DNA of 64,000 nucleotides from Gonocerus acuteangulatus (taxonomy: Eukaryota; Arthropoda; Insecta; Hemiptera; Coreidae), in assembly GCA_946811695.1 (NCBI GenBank), contig OX328124.1, forward strand, positions 57,160,549-57,224,548, in the 5' to 3' direction. Shown here in pieces: positions 45,488 through 57,380 of the stretch (position 1 is the first letter of the stretch; each line of letters opens with the position of its first letter). The position numbers were made by a program, and so were the translations under genes. The notes beneath the pieces are model-generated. The model saw only the letters and a program-made list of their open reading frames with translations. It had not been told where the DNA came from and did no database searches.

Positions 45488-46984
45488 AAGGCACACGGAG
45501 GAAGCGAAAGAAGAAGTCTGTAAACAGCAAACAGTTAAGAGGAAATATATATATACATCATGTTTTACAAACTCAAAAACGGTTAAAGCCATCGCCTTGG
45601 TTTCATTTGATTCCTTAAGTAAAATTACCTAGAGGCCTCAAGTGCTAAGATTATTTACCATGAATTTATCTTCACAAAAAAAAAATCGTGTCAGGCAGAT
45701 TCCGCTGGTTAAATACTGGACAATTGTATTTAGGTAAAGTATTTTTTTTTTTTTTTTGACAAATTTAACTCAAATTAGAAAATTGTAGAGGCTAACGCGC
45801 TTAAAGTTTAAGTAGTTATAAAACTGAACAGTAGTCAATCTGTTTTTGTATGTTTACCCCAGAGGCGACAGCAGGCTGTGAGGAAGGAGGCAGGCTAAAA
45901 CTTAGTACCGCTGTGCTCCTTTCCTTCAGAAACACTTCTCAGAAAGGAATAATTAATGAGGTCTAATTACTTCGTCAGACTTAACTGGGAAAATAACCGG
46001 AGAAAGAATCTCTTTCTAAAAGACGCATCACATTCTCTATGAAAGGCTTTAACAGACTACAAAATATTTTAGTCTGTTTTAACGGTTCCATGGATTTGAA
46101 AGAGGACGTGCAAAGTATTTCAATGATTTACTTTGCTAGGAAAGAAGCTTTCTTGAACCAACATTTATAACGCATAAAATACAATATTATCTGTCTTGCA
46201 ATGAAGATTTAAAACGTAATGGGTCTATAACTTATTGAAAAAGTCTATCTCGCTAAAACTGCGGCCTCTTATTACGCTCTTTGACGTATTTTACTGTAAA
46301 TTTACAGCACACACTAGAAAGAGCTACTGTGAATAAGACTGTTACAATATAACGTTTTTAGTAAGAGACTATCCCCTCTTGAAATTCATAAAAAAGCGAC
46401 AACCTGGACTGCTTTAAATAAATAAATTATGTGTCTACAATTGTTGACTAATATAAATGATCATATTATCATAAATTAAAACATTCTTTTTTTTGTGGAA
46501 TGTGGCGTACTGATAGGGACCAGACCTTGTTTGTGCTTTATGCTTAGCTCGTTGGTAATAATTTGAAGAGCTAAAGGGTTTATCGCCCTAAATAAATAAA
46601 CCTCGTATTTGCTTTTCGTGAGTCTACAGCTTATGATAGCTCTCCGACACTCCTTGAGATCCAAATATATTATTAGCACACGAGGAGTTCTTGTCTTTGA
46701 GTATATTTTGTTAAATATCTTAAAATTACAAAGAAAACATACCAAAAGGGGTATTCCATATTATAAGACAGTGACCCTATTTTTCCAAAATATTCGTCTG
46801 TGGCAGAAGGTCAATTTTATAAAAACACACTTTCTTTCTTCTGTACTCTTTTATTAGGCTCTACATGCTTCACGACGCTGTGACGCCTCTTCAGGAGCAC
46901 TTAATCTAAATAAAATAAAATATGGTTACAGCCTATCCATTAGAGAACCTTCCGCAGGTAGTGGCCCTACCTCCACAGGTAGTT
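45488..46984. other. Unassigned AT-rich DNA
   Basis: A short (TA)n lies near 45547. Positions 46860-46905 ('cttcacgacgctgtgacgcc', 'tcttcaggagcac') recall a Penelope-type tail but have no inverted partner. No gene seen. Confidence 0.45.
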
Positions 46985-47318
46985 TTGTACCTCCACAGCA
47001 CTACTCAGCTGTATTTAGTATGATACCTACGCAGAAACTATGAGGCAAGATATGCAATTTTATTTATAATTCTCATTGAATTCCACTGACCTACTGAATA
47101 GGAGAGTCGATATGGTGTTAACCAACGTTTCGCCCGACATACTGCTGGCTACATTCTCAGAAAAAAAAACCATGAAGAAGGTGGCAGAATGTCTGGCGAA
47201 ATGTCGATTAACACAGTATTGACCCGATCATATACAAATTGCATATCTTGTATAACCATTTCTACCTAGGTATCATACTAAATTCAGCTGTGTAGTACTG
47301 AGGAGTTATACACACAGG
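46985..47318. mobile_element. Inverted-repeat element with Penelope-like tail
   Basis: Two imperfect arms of about 130-150 bp face each other: 'ctgtatttagtatgatacct' (46998) with 'aggtatcatactaaattcag' (47265), 'caagatatgcaatttt' (47043) with 'aattgcatatcttg' (47236), and 'ggtgttaacc..gtttcgccc' (47114) with 'ggcgaaatgtcgattaacac' (47195). The loop is short. The right arm phrase 'gaagaaggtggcagaatg' + 'tctggcgaaatgtcgattaa' parallels the Penelope fragment tail at 23640-23710. Confidence 0.65.
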
Positions 47319-48055
47319 CTTCGTAAAGGCTTGACCTATTTCACGAAAATTCAATTTCGCATCAGAAAGGTAGATCAAAAGATTGAAGGGACTTGGATAA
47401 ATTCTGTAAGGAATAGGGCGAAGGAGAGGTCAGCAATGCCAGCATGTGTTGCGGGACAAAGCGTTCTGGACTTACAAAGAACCTGAAATCTGGAAGGGGA
47501 CCTGGATCGGCGGGGGAGGGAACCCCCTCTTTACACAAAAGGATTCTCCAGACTCCCCATCCGGAGCTCTTTACACAAAGACATAAATCTGAAAAAATGG
47601 TAATGCCCCGGCTCTACCCCACCTGCCCGGCTCTCAGAGCGCCGCCATTCTCTGAGTGCGCCTTAGTGCCGATACATATTTTATCGGGGACTCCTTCTGT
47701 TAAATAACATGCAGTACTTCTTCACCACAAATCGCTATTAATGAGAGGTGTTACTATAAAATCATTACGAACTACAAGCTCCTGATGTTTGTTAGTGTGT
47801 GTTTGGTATTGATGCGGCTATCTATCTGTTGGTTTTATAGCGGAAGATAACCGTATGAATACCGAACTTTCTCCTAGGGAAGAAACCTCATGCGGAATAT
47901 ATGTATGTATGTATACATTCAATTGTGCTTGTTTGATTCAACTGACAATACCTTTCATTTCCGTGCACATCGGAAGTAGAGCACACAGACCGGAACTAGT
48001 CTGGGAAATTACTTTATTATTGTGAATTTCATAGAAAATCCGTTTTTTTTATTAA
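47319..48055. other. Unassigned DNA with GC-richer patch
   Basis: Positions 47440-47705 are richer in GC, with C-rich pyrimidine stretches and a small hairpin near 47510 ('ggggagggaaccccct'). The 87-codon frame there has no recognisable motif. A TATG tetranucleotide run lies near 47900. Confidence 0.45.
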
Positions 48056-48275
48056 AAACATTAAATCGTTTAGAGTCTTCAGCTCAAATTCACGAACATA
48101 AATATGCTTTAGGTCCACCCGACAAACCTATGTAATGTACTGTATGACATACTGTCGTCTATTCCGTAGATGGCTACCGCGCATGCACGAACTTCAGCGG
48201 ACACTTTTACGGGACACTTTTTTTTAACGTTTTTTTTTTCAGTTTAGTCATTGCTAAAGCATATTTATGCTAAAA
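48056..48275 (+). mobile_element. Repeat E, copy 3
   Basis: 'aaatcgtttagagtcttc', 'ggtccacccgacaaaccta', 'accgcgcatgcacga', 'agcggacacttt' and 'gctaaagcatatttatgct' follow the order of copy 1, with one diverged NRF1-like site instead of four. Confidence 0.72.
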
Positions 48276-49054
48276 TATATTAATTAAGAATCGTTAAATC
48301 AATCGTATCATCGTCCAAACAACACCTCATGATTTTTCACTATGAAGCTGAATGGCAGCTTGTCGTTGGTTGTAATCTTATAAACATTAGAGAGGAGTCT
48401 ATAGCAAAGAGCATTCATATGCCAATCTTCCGTGAAATCACCTAATCCTTAACATCATTGATGTTCTCCGAATCCTCCGAAATTTTAAGTTTCAAAATCG
48501 TTGTGTTTCAATGAGAGGCAATATCAACAGATGTAAAATTTCGACCGGCTGCAATCGTTATGAGAATACAGCCTCTTTCGAATCCATTAACATTCGTAAT
48601 TTACACGATATAACAAACCATCTTTAATTTACCAGACGCAATTGTTTGAAATGACTTTGCACTTAGATAACTGATAAATTCTGGATCATATTAAAGGATA
48701 ATGGAGTCCAATATGTTCGTTTAGCCAATATCAATGAGTATCGCATAAGCAGTGCCCCCATCCCTTTGCGGGGAAGAGTTTGAATGTCAAACAGAAATTT
48801 AAATAATATATGCGACTCTATTCATGAACACACTCCTGTATCCTTAATTCATAGCATAATATCCAGATAAGAGAGATTTATACCTTTTATGCTTAAAAAT
48901 GATTTAGGAGCAGCAAGTGGAAAACTGAATCGCATATTCGGGGTTGTAGGCATCATTAAGGATTATGCCTCTGAAAACCAAACCCTTTTTGTCTTCCTAG
49001 CACAAACAAAACTTCGCAAGGACTGCTTCATCTTAGCGAGTTGCCACTTAATGC
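48276..49054. other. Unassigned DNA, possibly decayed coding
   Basis: Base composition is less AT-extreme and short open pieces occur on both strands, for example KDYNQRQAA-like on minus near 48370, but stops are frequent. No family recognised. Confidence 0.35.
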
Positions 49055-49320
49055 TTATAATATCGTCGATACAAATGCAAACTATCGAATGTGAAAATCA
49101 CCAGTTTTCAGAGTGAAAAAACTTCATTCATTACTTTTCTTTTGGAAAGTCAAATAGTCGGCAGGTTCAACTTTTTGACTGTGATCACTCTCACCTTTCA
49201 CTGAGTGAAGTTAGATTCGAGAGTTTGTTGTCCATCAGTCCAACAGCAATCAGTAAAGATTGAAAATGAAAAATGCGTTTTTTCGCATTCGATATTTTGC
49301 ATTTGTATCGACGATATAAT
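49055..49320. mobile_element. MITE F2, complete
   Basis: A TIR of about 40 bp: 'atatcgtcgatacaaatgca' + 'aactatcgaatgtgaaaa' at left, inverted at right ('gcattcgatattttgcattt', 'gtatcgacgatataat'). The interior is 185 bp without coding. A one-end fragment is at 31545-31628. The TIR start resembles F1 ('atatcgtccctacc'), so F1 and F2 may be related. Confidence 0.8.
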
Positions 49321-49584
49321 CTAATGGCTGTACCTAGACTGATTTAGCTTAGAGTAGAAATCCGTAATATATCGCTTTCAATAAAAGGAAACGAGCTCTT
49401 TGAAAACTTCACGGGCGAAGCGCTGTCAATGCGGGGTGCTCATAAATAAATTAAATTGAAAACTTCATGCGCTGTTTTTGTCGACTGAGGTGGTTCTATC
49501 AGAATATTTGGCTATATCTATTGCCAAAAACGTTTTTTAGGCTTTAAAATGGTAACTAATTATAAATTTGTGTTCTTTAAATAA

Positions 49585-49745
49585 TGCGCCATGGGTCGAA
49601 TGTACGATTCCCTCTAGGGGTGGTGGCTTTCTTTGGAAAAAACAAAATACATTAGCCCTATCCTGACTAGAAAAGTGTGGTGACTAATAGATAACCTGTC
49701 CTAAAATTCTGAGTAATTATAATGGACGTTAAAATTTAAATAACT
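49585..49745 (+). mobile_element. SINE-L, head-damaged copy
   Basis: A decayed B-box ('gtacgattccctc') is followed by 'ggggtggtggctttctttgg', 'ccctatcctgactagaaaag', 'aacctgtcctaaaattctg' and 'ggacgttaaaatttaaataa'. Confidence 0.65.
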
Positions 49746-49906
49746 AAATAATGTAATATAGTGTAAATGTGAGGACTAAATTTATTGAGTAAAGTGTGCT
49801 GTAAATCTTGTAGCATGAGTAAATTGTCTCGTCTTTTGCAGAATGTGTTTCATCGGCAGGGTATCACATTGTAAGTACACCGATCCTACGTGTCTCTTTG
49901 CATTAA

Positions 49907-50120
49907 CACTAGATTTACTAGACCAGTCATTTTGACTGTTCGTGCAATTTCAATTCAAAATTCCTACTACATATAATATTTGCTTTCCTAAATGATATGA
50001 CTTTTGTAGGTATAAAAGAGAATACATTTAATGAACTTAATGTTACTTTATACATATTCGTAACAAATATATTTTTTGTTATTAACATTTATACCAGTAC
50101 CAGGTCTGGTTAATCTAGTG
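49907..50120. mobile_element. piggyBac-like MITE
   Basis: Ends CACTAGATTTACTAGACC and (inverted) CACTAGATTAACCAGACC lie 214 bp apart. The left flank is TTAA (49903-49906) and the right flank TTGA (50121-50124). A TTAA target is a hallmark of piggyBac, and one flank would have a point change. No coding. Confidence 0.7.
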
Positions 50121-50124
50121 TTGA

Positions 50125-51283
50125 GTACGAAAGTGTTAATAGTGAGTCTCCAATTCTAAAACTGTTAATGATAGCTTGGTCTCTTCTGTTTATATACAAT
50201 TGATTATCATGTCAGACAATGATTATATTATTAATTTCTGTTAATTTGTTGTCTGTCCGTTTTAGCTAATCTTCTGATATGTGCTCTACCTGTGCAATTA
50301 CTTGTCTGATGTTAATGTTATCTTTCAAAGTAGCTTCTTTAAAGTGGTAGTCTACCTCTGTACTTAGTCCTATTTATTTATGCCCAGGTATCCAAATCAT
50401 TGTAATGTCGTGCTGTCGACAACGTAATGTTGTTTAAAACAGAATAAAAACTTGAAAATTAAGAAACTCTAGGATTATACCGTGTTGTGTATTATCAACT
50501 GGTTAAATGGAGTAAAAAAAACATGTATTACTAACTACCAACCTACTAAGCGAGTATAAGAGCAATTTCTTGGTGCAACCGAACGCGGTGACTATGATCA
50601 GCCTTTAGATATATGTAGGAGTATGTATTATTCAAGGAAGAGGATGGAATGAAAATAGGTCATGGCTTGTATGTATGGCATGTCAGCATTTCTGAGTGGC
50701 ATACTTGATGCCCGATATGTATTCATCAGCCACATGTAGCAGACGAACTCCTATCTATTCCACCTTACCTTCATTGCTTCACAAATCCTTTATGAATTTT
50801 CACGCTTTTACCCCTATTGGTTTATTCCTTGAAAATTATTAATTTTCTCATTTAAAAAAAAAATGTAAACTTGTTTATTTATAGATTCTTAACATTTGTT
50901 ATGACGTTTACGGAAGTAATTGCCGCAAAGAATATCGGATTACATTTTTTTCTTGAACATTTTTTCGTGTATATGGATAAAAACTTGCAATTTGTAAACG
51001 CTAAAATAATCATTCTCCCGTAAATTAAATTAAATAAAAAGAAAAGAACTAACGACTTTTATCACTTTCTTTGTGACATTCATTTATGTATTTGTAAATG
51101 TTTTACCAGTTTTTGGAAATACTGGTTGTCAACTAATCTAAATATGTTTACTGAATTAGGAACCTCTTTTAAAAAAGAACGTAGCACCTAAGCCGTTAGA
51201 CCTTCGCGAATCCCGTTATTATAAAATAACCCAACAATTTTCAAATTTCAATTTCTCCGTATATTCTTAACCTATTTTCCATC

Positions 51284-51287
<4 letters not shown>
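50125..51287. other. Unassigned AT-rich DNA
   Basis: No gene, RNA or repeat boundary recognised. Confidence 0.5.

Positions 51288-51335
<48 letters not shown>
51288..51335. repeat. (TA)n at SINE-1 3' end
   Basis: TA tract that directly continues the 3' end of the minus-strand SINE-1 copy. Confidence 0.95.
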
Positions 51336-51336
<1 letters not shown>

Positions 51337-51337
<1 letters not shown>

Positions 51338-51614
51338 AATCAGTCCCGCAACAGCTGATTCTTGACCATATGGCACACTTTAGAGATAGATTGGTCAGTA
51401 CTACGCACCGACAGCCTGATTTTTCCCTTCGCAGGTACCCATTAATTACTTAATTAAAGGTTGCGTGAGCCTAGGGACGATCTGGGGCCCTAAATACAAC
51501 CCTCGAACGACGACACTAGAAGATAAAAATCTTTAGTGCGCGCTCGGGATTCGAACTCGGGTCCTCCAGTTCATTAGTCTAATGCTCTGACACTGAGATA
51601 ACCTCGCTCTCTAT
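51337..51614 (-). mobile_element. SINE-1, minus-strand copy with TA tail
   Basis: Reverse complement: head ending in GAGTTCGAATCCCGAGC (B-box), body with 'cctaggctcacgcaacc', and 3' end 'gcgggactgattatac' leading into TA repeats. The head lies next to a short TA tract belonging to a HINE fragment at 51617. Confidence 0.8.
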
Positions 51615-51616
51615 AT

Positions 51617-51737
51617 ATATAATAACCACCGTTATTTTCGTGATCGATGGTTCTATTCGGCACATCCACACTACGCCAAGAAGTCAAACTCATAAGAGGG
51701 TATCCTTCCTATGGAGGGAGGAAATAAAATGTCTTGA
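51617..51737 (-). mobile_element. HINE-A-like 5' end fragment
   Basis: Inverted 'cctccctccataggaagg' hairpin, 'cttatgagtttgac' and 'aacggtggttatta' as in HINE-A 5' ends. SINE-1 sits in its TA tract. Confidence 0.65.
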
Positions 51738-52010
51738 TTACGAGTGTAATTATAATCAAGGGTCAGAATCATAATCACTCTTATAATTAACATTACAATA
51801 GTAATCATATTTCCAGGGTCTATGACTATAATCGAAATCGTAATCACAACTTGAAAGCATGCGATTATAATCGCAATTGTATTATAAACTTACAATCAAT
51901 TCCTGATCACTTAGAAGACACACTTGTTAGTGTTTATCGTACAAAATACGAAATAAAATAAATAAATAAATAATCGCAATTGTAATTATGATTATGGTTA
52001 TGGCCAACAC
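51738..52010. repeat. Cryptic GATTATAATC-rich region
   Basis: The short palindrome-like word ATTATAATC, or variants such as TAATCGCAATTGTA, recur about ten times in about 270 bp on both strands. It is imperfect low-complexity DNA, not a clean tandem array. Confidence 0.6.
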
Positions 52011-52150
52011 TGCTACGAGGGAGTGGCTTTTTGTTTGCATAAAAAATCCCTTTCTTACCCCTTTCTTGCCCTACAGTTGTAACCTGTAAATAACTCATCC
52101 TAAAAATCCTAGTTACGTGTTAATGTGCGTTAAAATTTAAATAAATAACA
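52011..52150 (+). mobile_element. SINE-L body and tail
   Basis: 'gggagtggctttttgtttgc', 'gtaacctgtaaataactc' and 'gtgcgttaaaatttaaataa' define the body and 3' end. The tRNA-like head is missing. Confidence 0.65.
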
Positions 52151-52563
52151 CCAGGCAGGTTATGAGAATTAACTTGGCATTTGTTCGAACTGAATATGTG
52201 AGCTACAGCAGGAGAGTTAGTAGATGACTGGGGAATTGGAAGATTATCCGGACCCTCTCCGAGGAGCGACGATGTCTTAACTCACATTTAATCTAACGCA
52301 ACAGTTATTTATTTAGCACAGCTGATGGTCAATGGCATTGCGCCACATTGGGCACACTAAGGTTCAAGGAATATCATCTCGTCTATTCAGTTATTTCGAG
52401 TCATAATTTAATCAAAAGTTGGTGGATTTTAGAATCCCCAGAAGGTCTAAAATGTATATTAGCGTTAGTGACCAATGGCAAATTTTAGTACATATTTTTG
52501 AGATTTATCCTCTTGTATCTTTCGTTTTCACAAATTCCAATCCAAGTTTCTTTTTATTTTTTT

Positions 52564-52618
<55 letters not shown>

Positions 52619-53063
52619 CTTTATTGATTATTACATCCTGTATATAAATACATCTGGTAATGTGATGAATGATACAATATGAAGGTTCTGTGCTCAAGGC
52701 CTCCCAACTTCATCCTCGATTCACGCCAGAAAGACGCTCAGATGACGTTGAGAGGTGCCTACACAAGCCCCCACCTGCTCCGACCAGTGGCTGGAGTCGA
52801 AGAGAGATCGGTGAGCCACAGAAAATTTTCGCACTTGAATAAAGAGAAAACCATTGCTAACACTTCACTTGGTCACTGCAGCAGATCTCTAGGCCAATGT
52901 CTTTTGAGTCGCCTCGGTGGAGAGAGTGGGTGGGTGGCACTTGATAGGGAGAGGACTTCAGGATTTTGATTTATTTATTTATTTATTTGATTTCAGAGCC
53001 CGCAACAGGGCGACAGGATTTTGATGAATGAAAATTTTAGGATGGAAACGTTGGAATCTGGAT
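52151..53063. other. Unassigned DNA with (TA)n and GC-richer patch
   Basis: A (TA)n lies at 52570-52617. A GC-richer patch at 52683-52970 holds a 96-codon frame on plus with no recognised motif and no splice context I can support. A TTTA run is at 52970-52992. Confidence 0.4.
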
Positions 53064-53076
53064 AATACAACATCAT

Positions 53077-53263
53077 GGGGTCTCCCGTGGTCTAGTGGCT
53101 AGCGCGCTAGATTCATAAGCGGGAGATGGTGGGTTCGATCCCCACCGGCGCCAGAAATTTTCTCATCTCAGGGCTCGCTGAGAAAATTCCTGGCTGCACC
53201 CTGGACGTCGGCGCTAATGGCCAAGATTTATGTCAATGCGCCGTAAAAAAAAAACAAAAAAAC
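53077..53263 (+). mobile_element. SINE-2, complete with target duplication
   Basis: Perfect 13-bp direct repeats AATACAACATCAT at 53064-53076 and 53264-53276 bound it. The head 'tctcccgtggtctagtggct' carries an A-box-like start and a perfect B-box GGTTCGATCCC (about 53133). The body has 'aaattcctggctgcaccctg' and the tail 'tgtcaatgcgccgt' followed by an A-rich run with C interruptions. The acceptor ends pair poorly, so it is a SINE, not a tRNA gene. The tail matches the 5S SINE at 5044. Confidence 0.92.
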
Positions 53264-53276
53264 AATACAACATCAT

Positions 53277-53602
53277 TAACGAGTGGGATATTGAGGTCTT
53301 TATGGAGGTTGAGGTTGGAAACGTAAAAAGGAGCATCGACTATTGTTGTTAGGACCTTGGATTGGAATGTTTGAATGCCAATCCAAGTTAAATATTATAA
53401 AAGCCTTTGACCGTTTACTGAAGCATTGTAGTGCTTTAAACTAGTTTATGCTTACTCAAAACATTAGAGGGACCAGGCGTCATTGGGAATAGGCCTTCCC
53501 GCAGGAGCCGCATAACAAAAAAAATTCATCAGCAAGGTTAAGTTATCGAAAGAGTAAAAAGCAACCTATACATTTCTTCTTCTATTTTCAACCTTCATTC
53601 CT
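53277..53602. other. Unassigned DNA
   Basis: Nothing recognised. Confidence 0.5.
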
Positions 53603-53650
53603 AAGCCCGGTGGCCGTGAGTGTTAAGGCGTCAACACATAACACTCCGTG
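53603..53650 (+). mobile_element. SINE-L 5' head fragment
   Basis: 'aagcccggtggccgtgagtg' and 'ttaaggcgtcaacacataac' match the 5' half of the SINE-L head at 19915. It stops before the B-box. Confidence 0.6.
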
Positions 53651-53779
53651 CCGTCCACCGTATTCATCCTGTTGTTTAACATCTGCAGTGTTTTTCGGAA
53701 AGGCGAATTGAGAAGAAAGAACCAATTAAAATCTTCTTTGACATTGAGAAAATCCTGTGATACCAGTAATAGAAACAAG

Positions 53780-53912
53780 AGTGTGAGATTAAAACAAATT
53801 TGAACCACCATTATTTTCGTGATCTTTAGGTTCTGAATGAGACATGAGGTCAGCCTCATAAGTGGGTTTCTTTGCTATGAAGGGATGAAGGAAACGGGCT
53901 AAAAAGATCATT
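53780..53912 (-). mobile_element. HINE-A-like 5' end fragment
   Basis: Inverted 'aataatggtggttcaaattt', 'gaggctgacctcatg' and a decayed hairpin up to 'gggctaaaaaga' at about 53903. Confidence 0.65.
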
Positions 53913-55494
53913 TTGGCAGTGTTACTCTCGGGCCACACTTGAAGCCAACGTCCCTGAGATGGTTCGCTGGGTCGATAATAAACAGAAAGACGCGACGGCT
54001 CTTCGCCGACTACTTAACTAGTCACGAAAGCCAATTATAATTTTCTTTGTTTTTTTCGCCGAATTAATTAAAGGGTTCAGCAAAAACAAAATTAATTAAT
54101 AAAACGTACATTTATAATCGCCATCGATTACTAACGGTATTAAAAAACAAAACAACAAAAATAGAAACAAAAAAGTTGATTGTTTTGGCACAATCGAACA
54201 TACAAAGAGTTCACATACTCTTCATTGATCCTAATCACAAAGGATTTCCTGCCTTTAAAATGAATACATACAAAAAGATGAACCAATTTATAATTCACTT
54301 TCCTCTTGTTTTTTCAAAGGCATATTGTCGACAAAGTAGTACACCATTCGTTTTCAAGCTCTTCTTTATTTTTTCCCCTTCATGATTTGCCCTTTATTCG
54401 GACCTCTTCACTTATTACGCCTGCCTCCCGGGAGATTACATGATGAGGGGACTTGCTAACAAAAAAAAGCCCCTGAGAGGTGCAAATAATGCAGAACACT
54501 TATGGGGGAGAAATATAAAATAAAGTTTTTCAGCCTTCTCCTTTCAAGATAAAAGTGATTTTATTACTATTTTGATGGGGTTTTAACACAGACTTAGATT
54601 GAGGTTGGAGGCCTAGAAATTATTGAGTGAATAAAATATATATAGTAGAGTGGTTTCGTTTATAGTTTTTCTTCGTCCTATACAATAACAAAAATGTGAA
54701 TCTCTGAATGAAAAATGGAATATCAGTATTAAAAATGCAAAACATTAGAAATCAATGTAGACAATTATTTATTTCCAGGAAGAGAGAAAGGTCAGGACGC
54801 CATTAGTAATTTTAATTAATATTGAAAAGGATCCAAGGCTGTACAATACACCGACCTGAACCTCGGCCCTTATAGAACCAAACAGTCTAAATCATTCTTT
54901 ATTTCTTTTCTGGGAAAGATATAGTGTAATAAGAATAATATTTTTATTTTGGGATGGTGGTGAGATTTTGGATTTTTGTAAAGATGAATAAATTCAAATC
55001 TACCCACAAAAGGAGCTTCCAGTGCCATCCAACCATCCACGGCTCAGTTGAAAATCTTCAGATTTGGAGAGGCGAGAGAATGACGAGGAAGATGTAGAGC
55101 AACAAATAAATGATTCGGACCTGAATTAATTGCTTGTTTTTATTATTTTTGTCCTTCCATAACATTTAAGTGTATTTTTATAATTTCCCCTTTCCTTTCT
55201 GGTCGATTAGCAGATTGCAAGTCTCTTTTTTTCAATATTATAAATTGTATGAAGCGTGCGTTTCATTAAATTAAATTAAGGATTTAAGGATGGAATAGCT
55301 ATAAGGACAAATTGAATAGCATTTTTTTTTTTTTTTTTTTTTTTGTACGATTATTCACCATTTTCGCAAACACTAGTGTTTTGTTTCCACCATTAATTAA
55401 AATGATTAGAAAAAAAAGAAACAACACTTAATAAAATAAAATAGTCTGAAAGTAGTCGTCTACTGGCTGAGTCGAAGTTAAGAATTTTCATTTT
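53913..55494. other. Unassigned AT-rich DNA
   Basis: No gene recognised. A T-run of about 24 lies near 55320. Confidence 0.5.
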
Positions 55495-55499
55495 AGCAC

Positions 55500-55870
55500 G
55501 TTCGGTTTTTTATCGCCATATAGAGGAAACCCGCATTACCTCATAACGCAATACGGAAGTTCCGACTGGAATATTTCACGTTCCAGAAACCATAGATCAC
55601 GAAAATAACGGTGGCTCAAAGCTTTATATATACAATTGTCTGTTCGAACTATAGTTACCACAAAATGGAGCGATTTTTATGTGTTTTAGTACAAAAGTAC
55701 TTTGTGTGGTTTTTGGGCAAAATTTGCTCGTATCATTTATGTTTTTGCATTAATAGGCTTCCCGGTACACGTATTATAAGAAATTGGACGTGGGGAATCT
55801 AATCAAACCATTTCCTATGCCACATTTGTAAAACACTGTAAGAAGTAATGTTATTTAAGCCATAACGTAG
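55500..55870 (+). mobile_element. HINE-A-like diverged 5' half
   Basis: 'cctcataacgcaatacgg' + 'aagttccgactgg', 'acgaaaataacggtgg' and 'tgtctgttcgaactatag' follow the HINE-A order. The TA tract has shrunk to a few bases, and after about 250 bp similarity is lost. Confidence 0.6.
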
Positions 55871-56358
55871 GGAAAAACTACTTTTCTTTAGAAAACCACC
55901 ACCGGAGGCCAATGACAGTACAAATATTCATGTCTCGGTTTACATTCGTCATTGACCAAAAGATGAATGACCGCCCTTTGGTCAGGCCGAATGTAGCACT
56001 ACGCCAGAGGGATTTGGAGAGGCAGGACTTTAGTAAAGACGATATTTCATCGGCCGGACTTATCAAGGGAACTCACGCATCCGATGGAGGTCAGGTATCG
56101 AGCGAGGAAGGTTTTCACTGGAATTGGAAGGGGCTAATCTTTAATAGATATTGACCTGCCGGTGCAGCGACTATCCTATTCCTTAATTTACTTTACACGA
56201 GGCACCTAATTAGGAGAAAGGACTTCACAATATTCTTTTAACTCATAAAAATATTACCGACGTTCATAAATGTAAAAATTATCTCTCATTCTTGGGAAAA
56301 GTAAATATGAAACTCGTATATTAAATAAAGTGTATAATATCTATATAGACATATATAT
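55871..56358. other. Unassigned DNA
   Basis: The 80-codon frame at 55912-56154 has no recognised motif. Confidence 0.45.
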
Positions 56359-56600
56359 AAAGGGTGTCCCGAATTGAGATGCCATAACTTTAGGGGTTTA
56401 TTCTGCATAACATTTTTAGTTCAGGGGTGCAAAAATGTGCGTTCTATCTGAAAATTTAGAGGAGCTACTCAAACGTTTTTTTTTTAAATAAAAACTACTG
56501 GCTTTTTTGACAAAAAAAAACTGGGATTTCGGTGGGTCTAATCTAATAGGTACGAGGTAGCATTTTGAAACTAAATTAAATATTATATATAATAGTCTGA
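56359..56600 (+). mobile_element. DNA-transposon-like end (AGGGTGTCCCGAATTGAG)
   Basis: It starts 'agggtgtcccgaattgagat', similar to but different from the FB terminus. No matching inverted end was found in the window, so only one end may be present. Confidence 0.4.
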
Positions 56601-57179
56601 GTTATGCCTTTATTCGAATAAGCAGTCAATATTTGGTAATGAGAAAATAACAATTTCTGGGAGCATTACAGAGTGAGTAAATAATTCAAATGAAACGACT
56701 GGTATTCAATTATGGAAAACTTCCAATTCTATTGATATTGATATTCAAGGTTTTTACATTCCTCAAAGATTCACGGGTCTAACTCAAAAATAGAAGCGGA
56801 CTATTATATTTTAAACACGTTTAGCATACAAGAATTTACTTCTTTTAATAAAACAGGTATTTATTCCAATAATTATCGTTTGTAATTATTAGTCCTTAAG
56901 ACAACTATTTAAATTAAATAATTCATATGTTTGAACAAAACGAAATGAATTTAACATAGGTATGTACAGAATGCTAAATTAGAAAATATTCACAATAATT
57001 TGCTCCTGAGTTATCGTAGAAACACGCCATTGAAAAAAATATAATTTTCTAGAAAATTACTAAGTTCTTTCTAAACTAAACTCTCTGTAGACGAGTACGA
57101 CTTATGCTTAGGTTCTTTCCAAGAATAAAATATGTTTGACCATTTGGGGCATGTTAATAATTTGTGTCAGAATTAAGGC
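56601..57179. other. Unassigned AT-rich DNA
   Basis: Nothing recognised. Confidence 0.5.
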
Positions 57180-57380
57180 CTCCGCCAGAGGGATCGAATT
57201 TACTGTTTAACGAACTCATCCAATGCCTTGTTGTGAAATCCTGTACACAATGTTTCATAGCCAAAACAAATTTTGGCGGATATATATATATATATTAATT
57301 AGGGATTTTCAGTATCTAGTAGGTTATAGGTCCTTGAAGATTTAAAGAAATTTTTCTTTCATGGGAGCAAACTAAATTAA
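57180..57380 (-). mobile_element. Repeat B-like fragment, diverged
   Basis: On the minus strand it keeps the B order around a short TA tract (57279-57296): inverted 'tttaacgaactcatccaatg', 'aattttggcgg', then 'agtaggttataggtccttga' and 'agatttaaagaaattttt'. Confidence 0.55.

Noticed and set aside
47444..47707. 87-codon frame
   Set aside because: GC-richer composition alone keeps it open; no motif found.
48276..49054. Decayed viral or helicase coding region
   Set aside because: Only vague resemblance in broken short frames; no motif in order, so no family can be named.
52679..52969. 96-codon frame as host exon
   Set aside because: No recognised domain, no partner exons and no conserved splice context that I can support.
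53077..53150. tRNA gene (Glu/Asp-like)
   Set aside because: Bounded by SINE body, A-tail and a 13-bp target duplication; it is the head of SINE-2.
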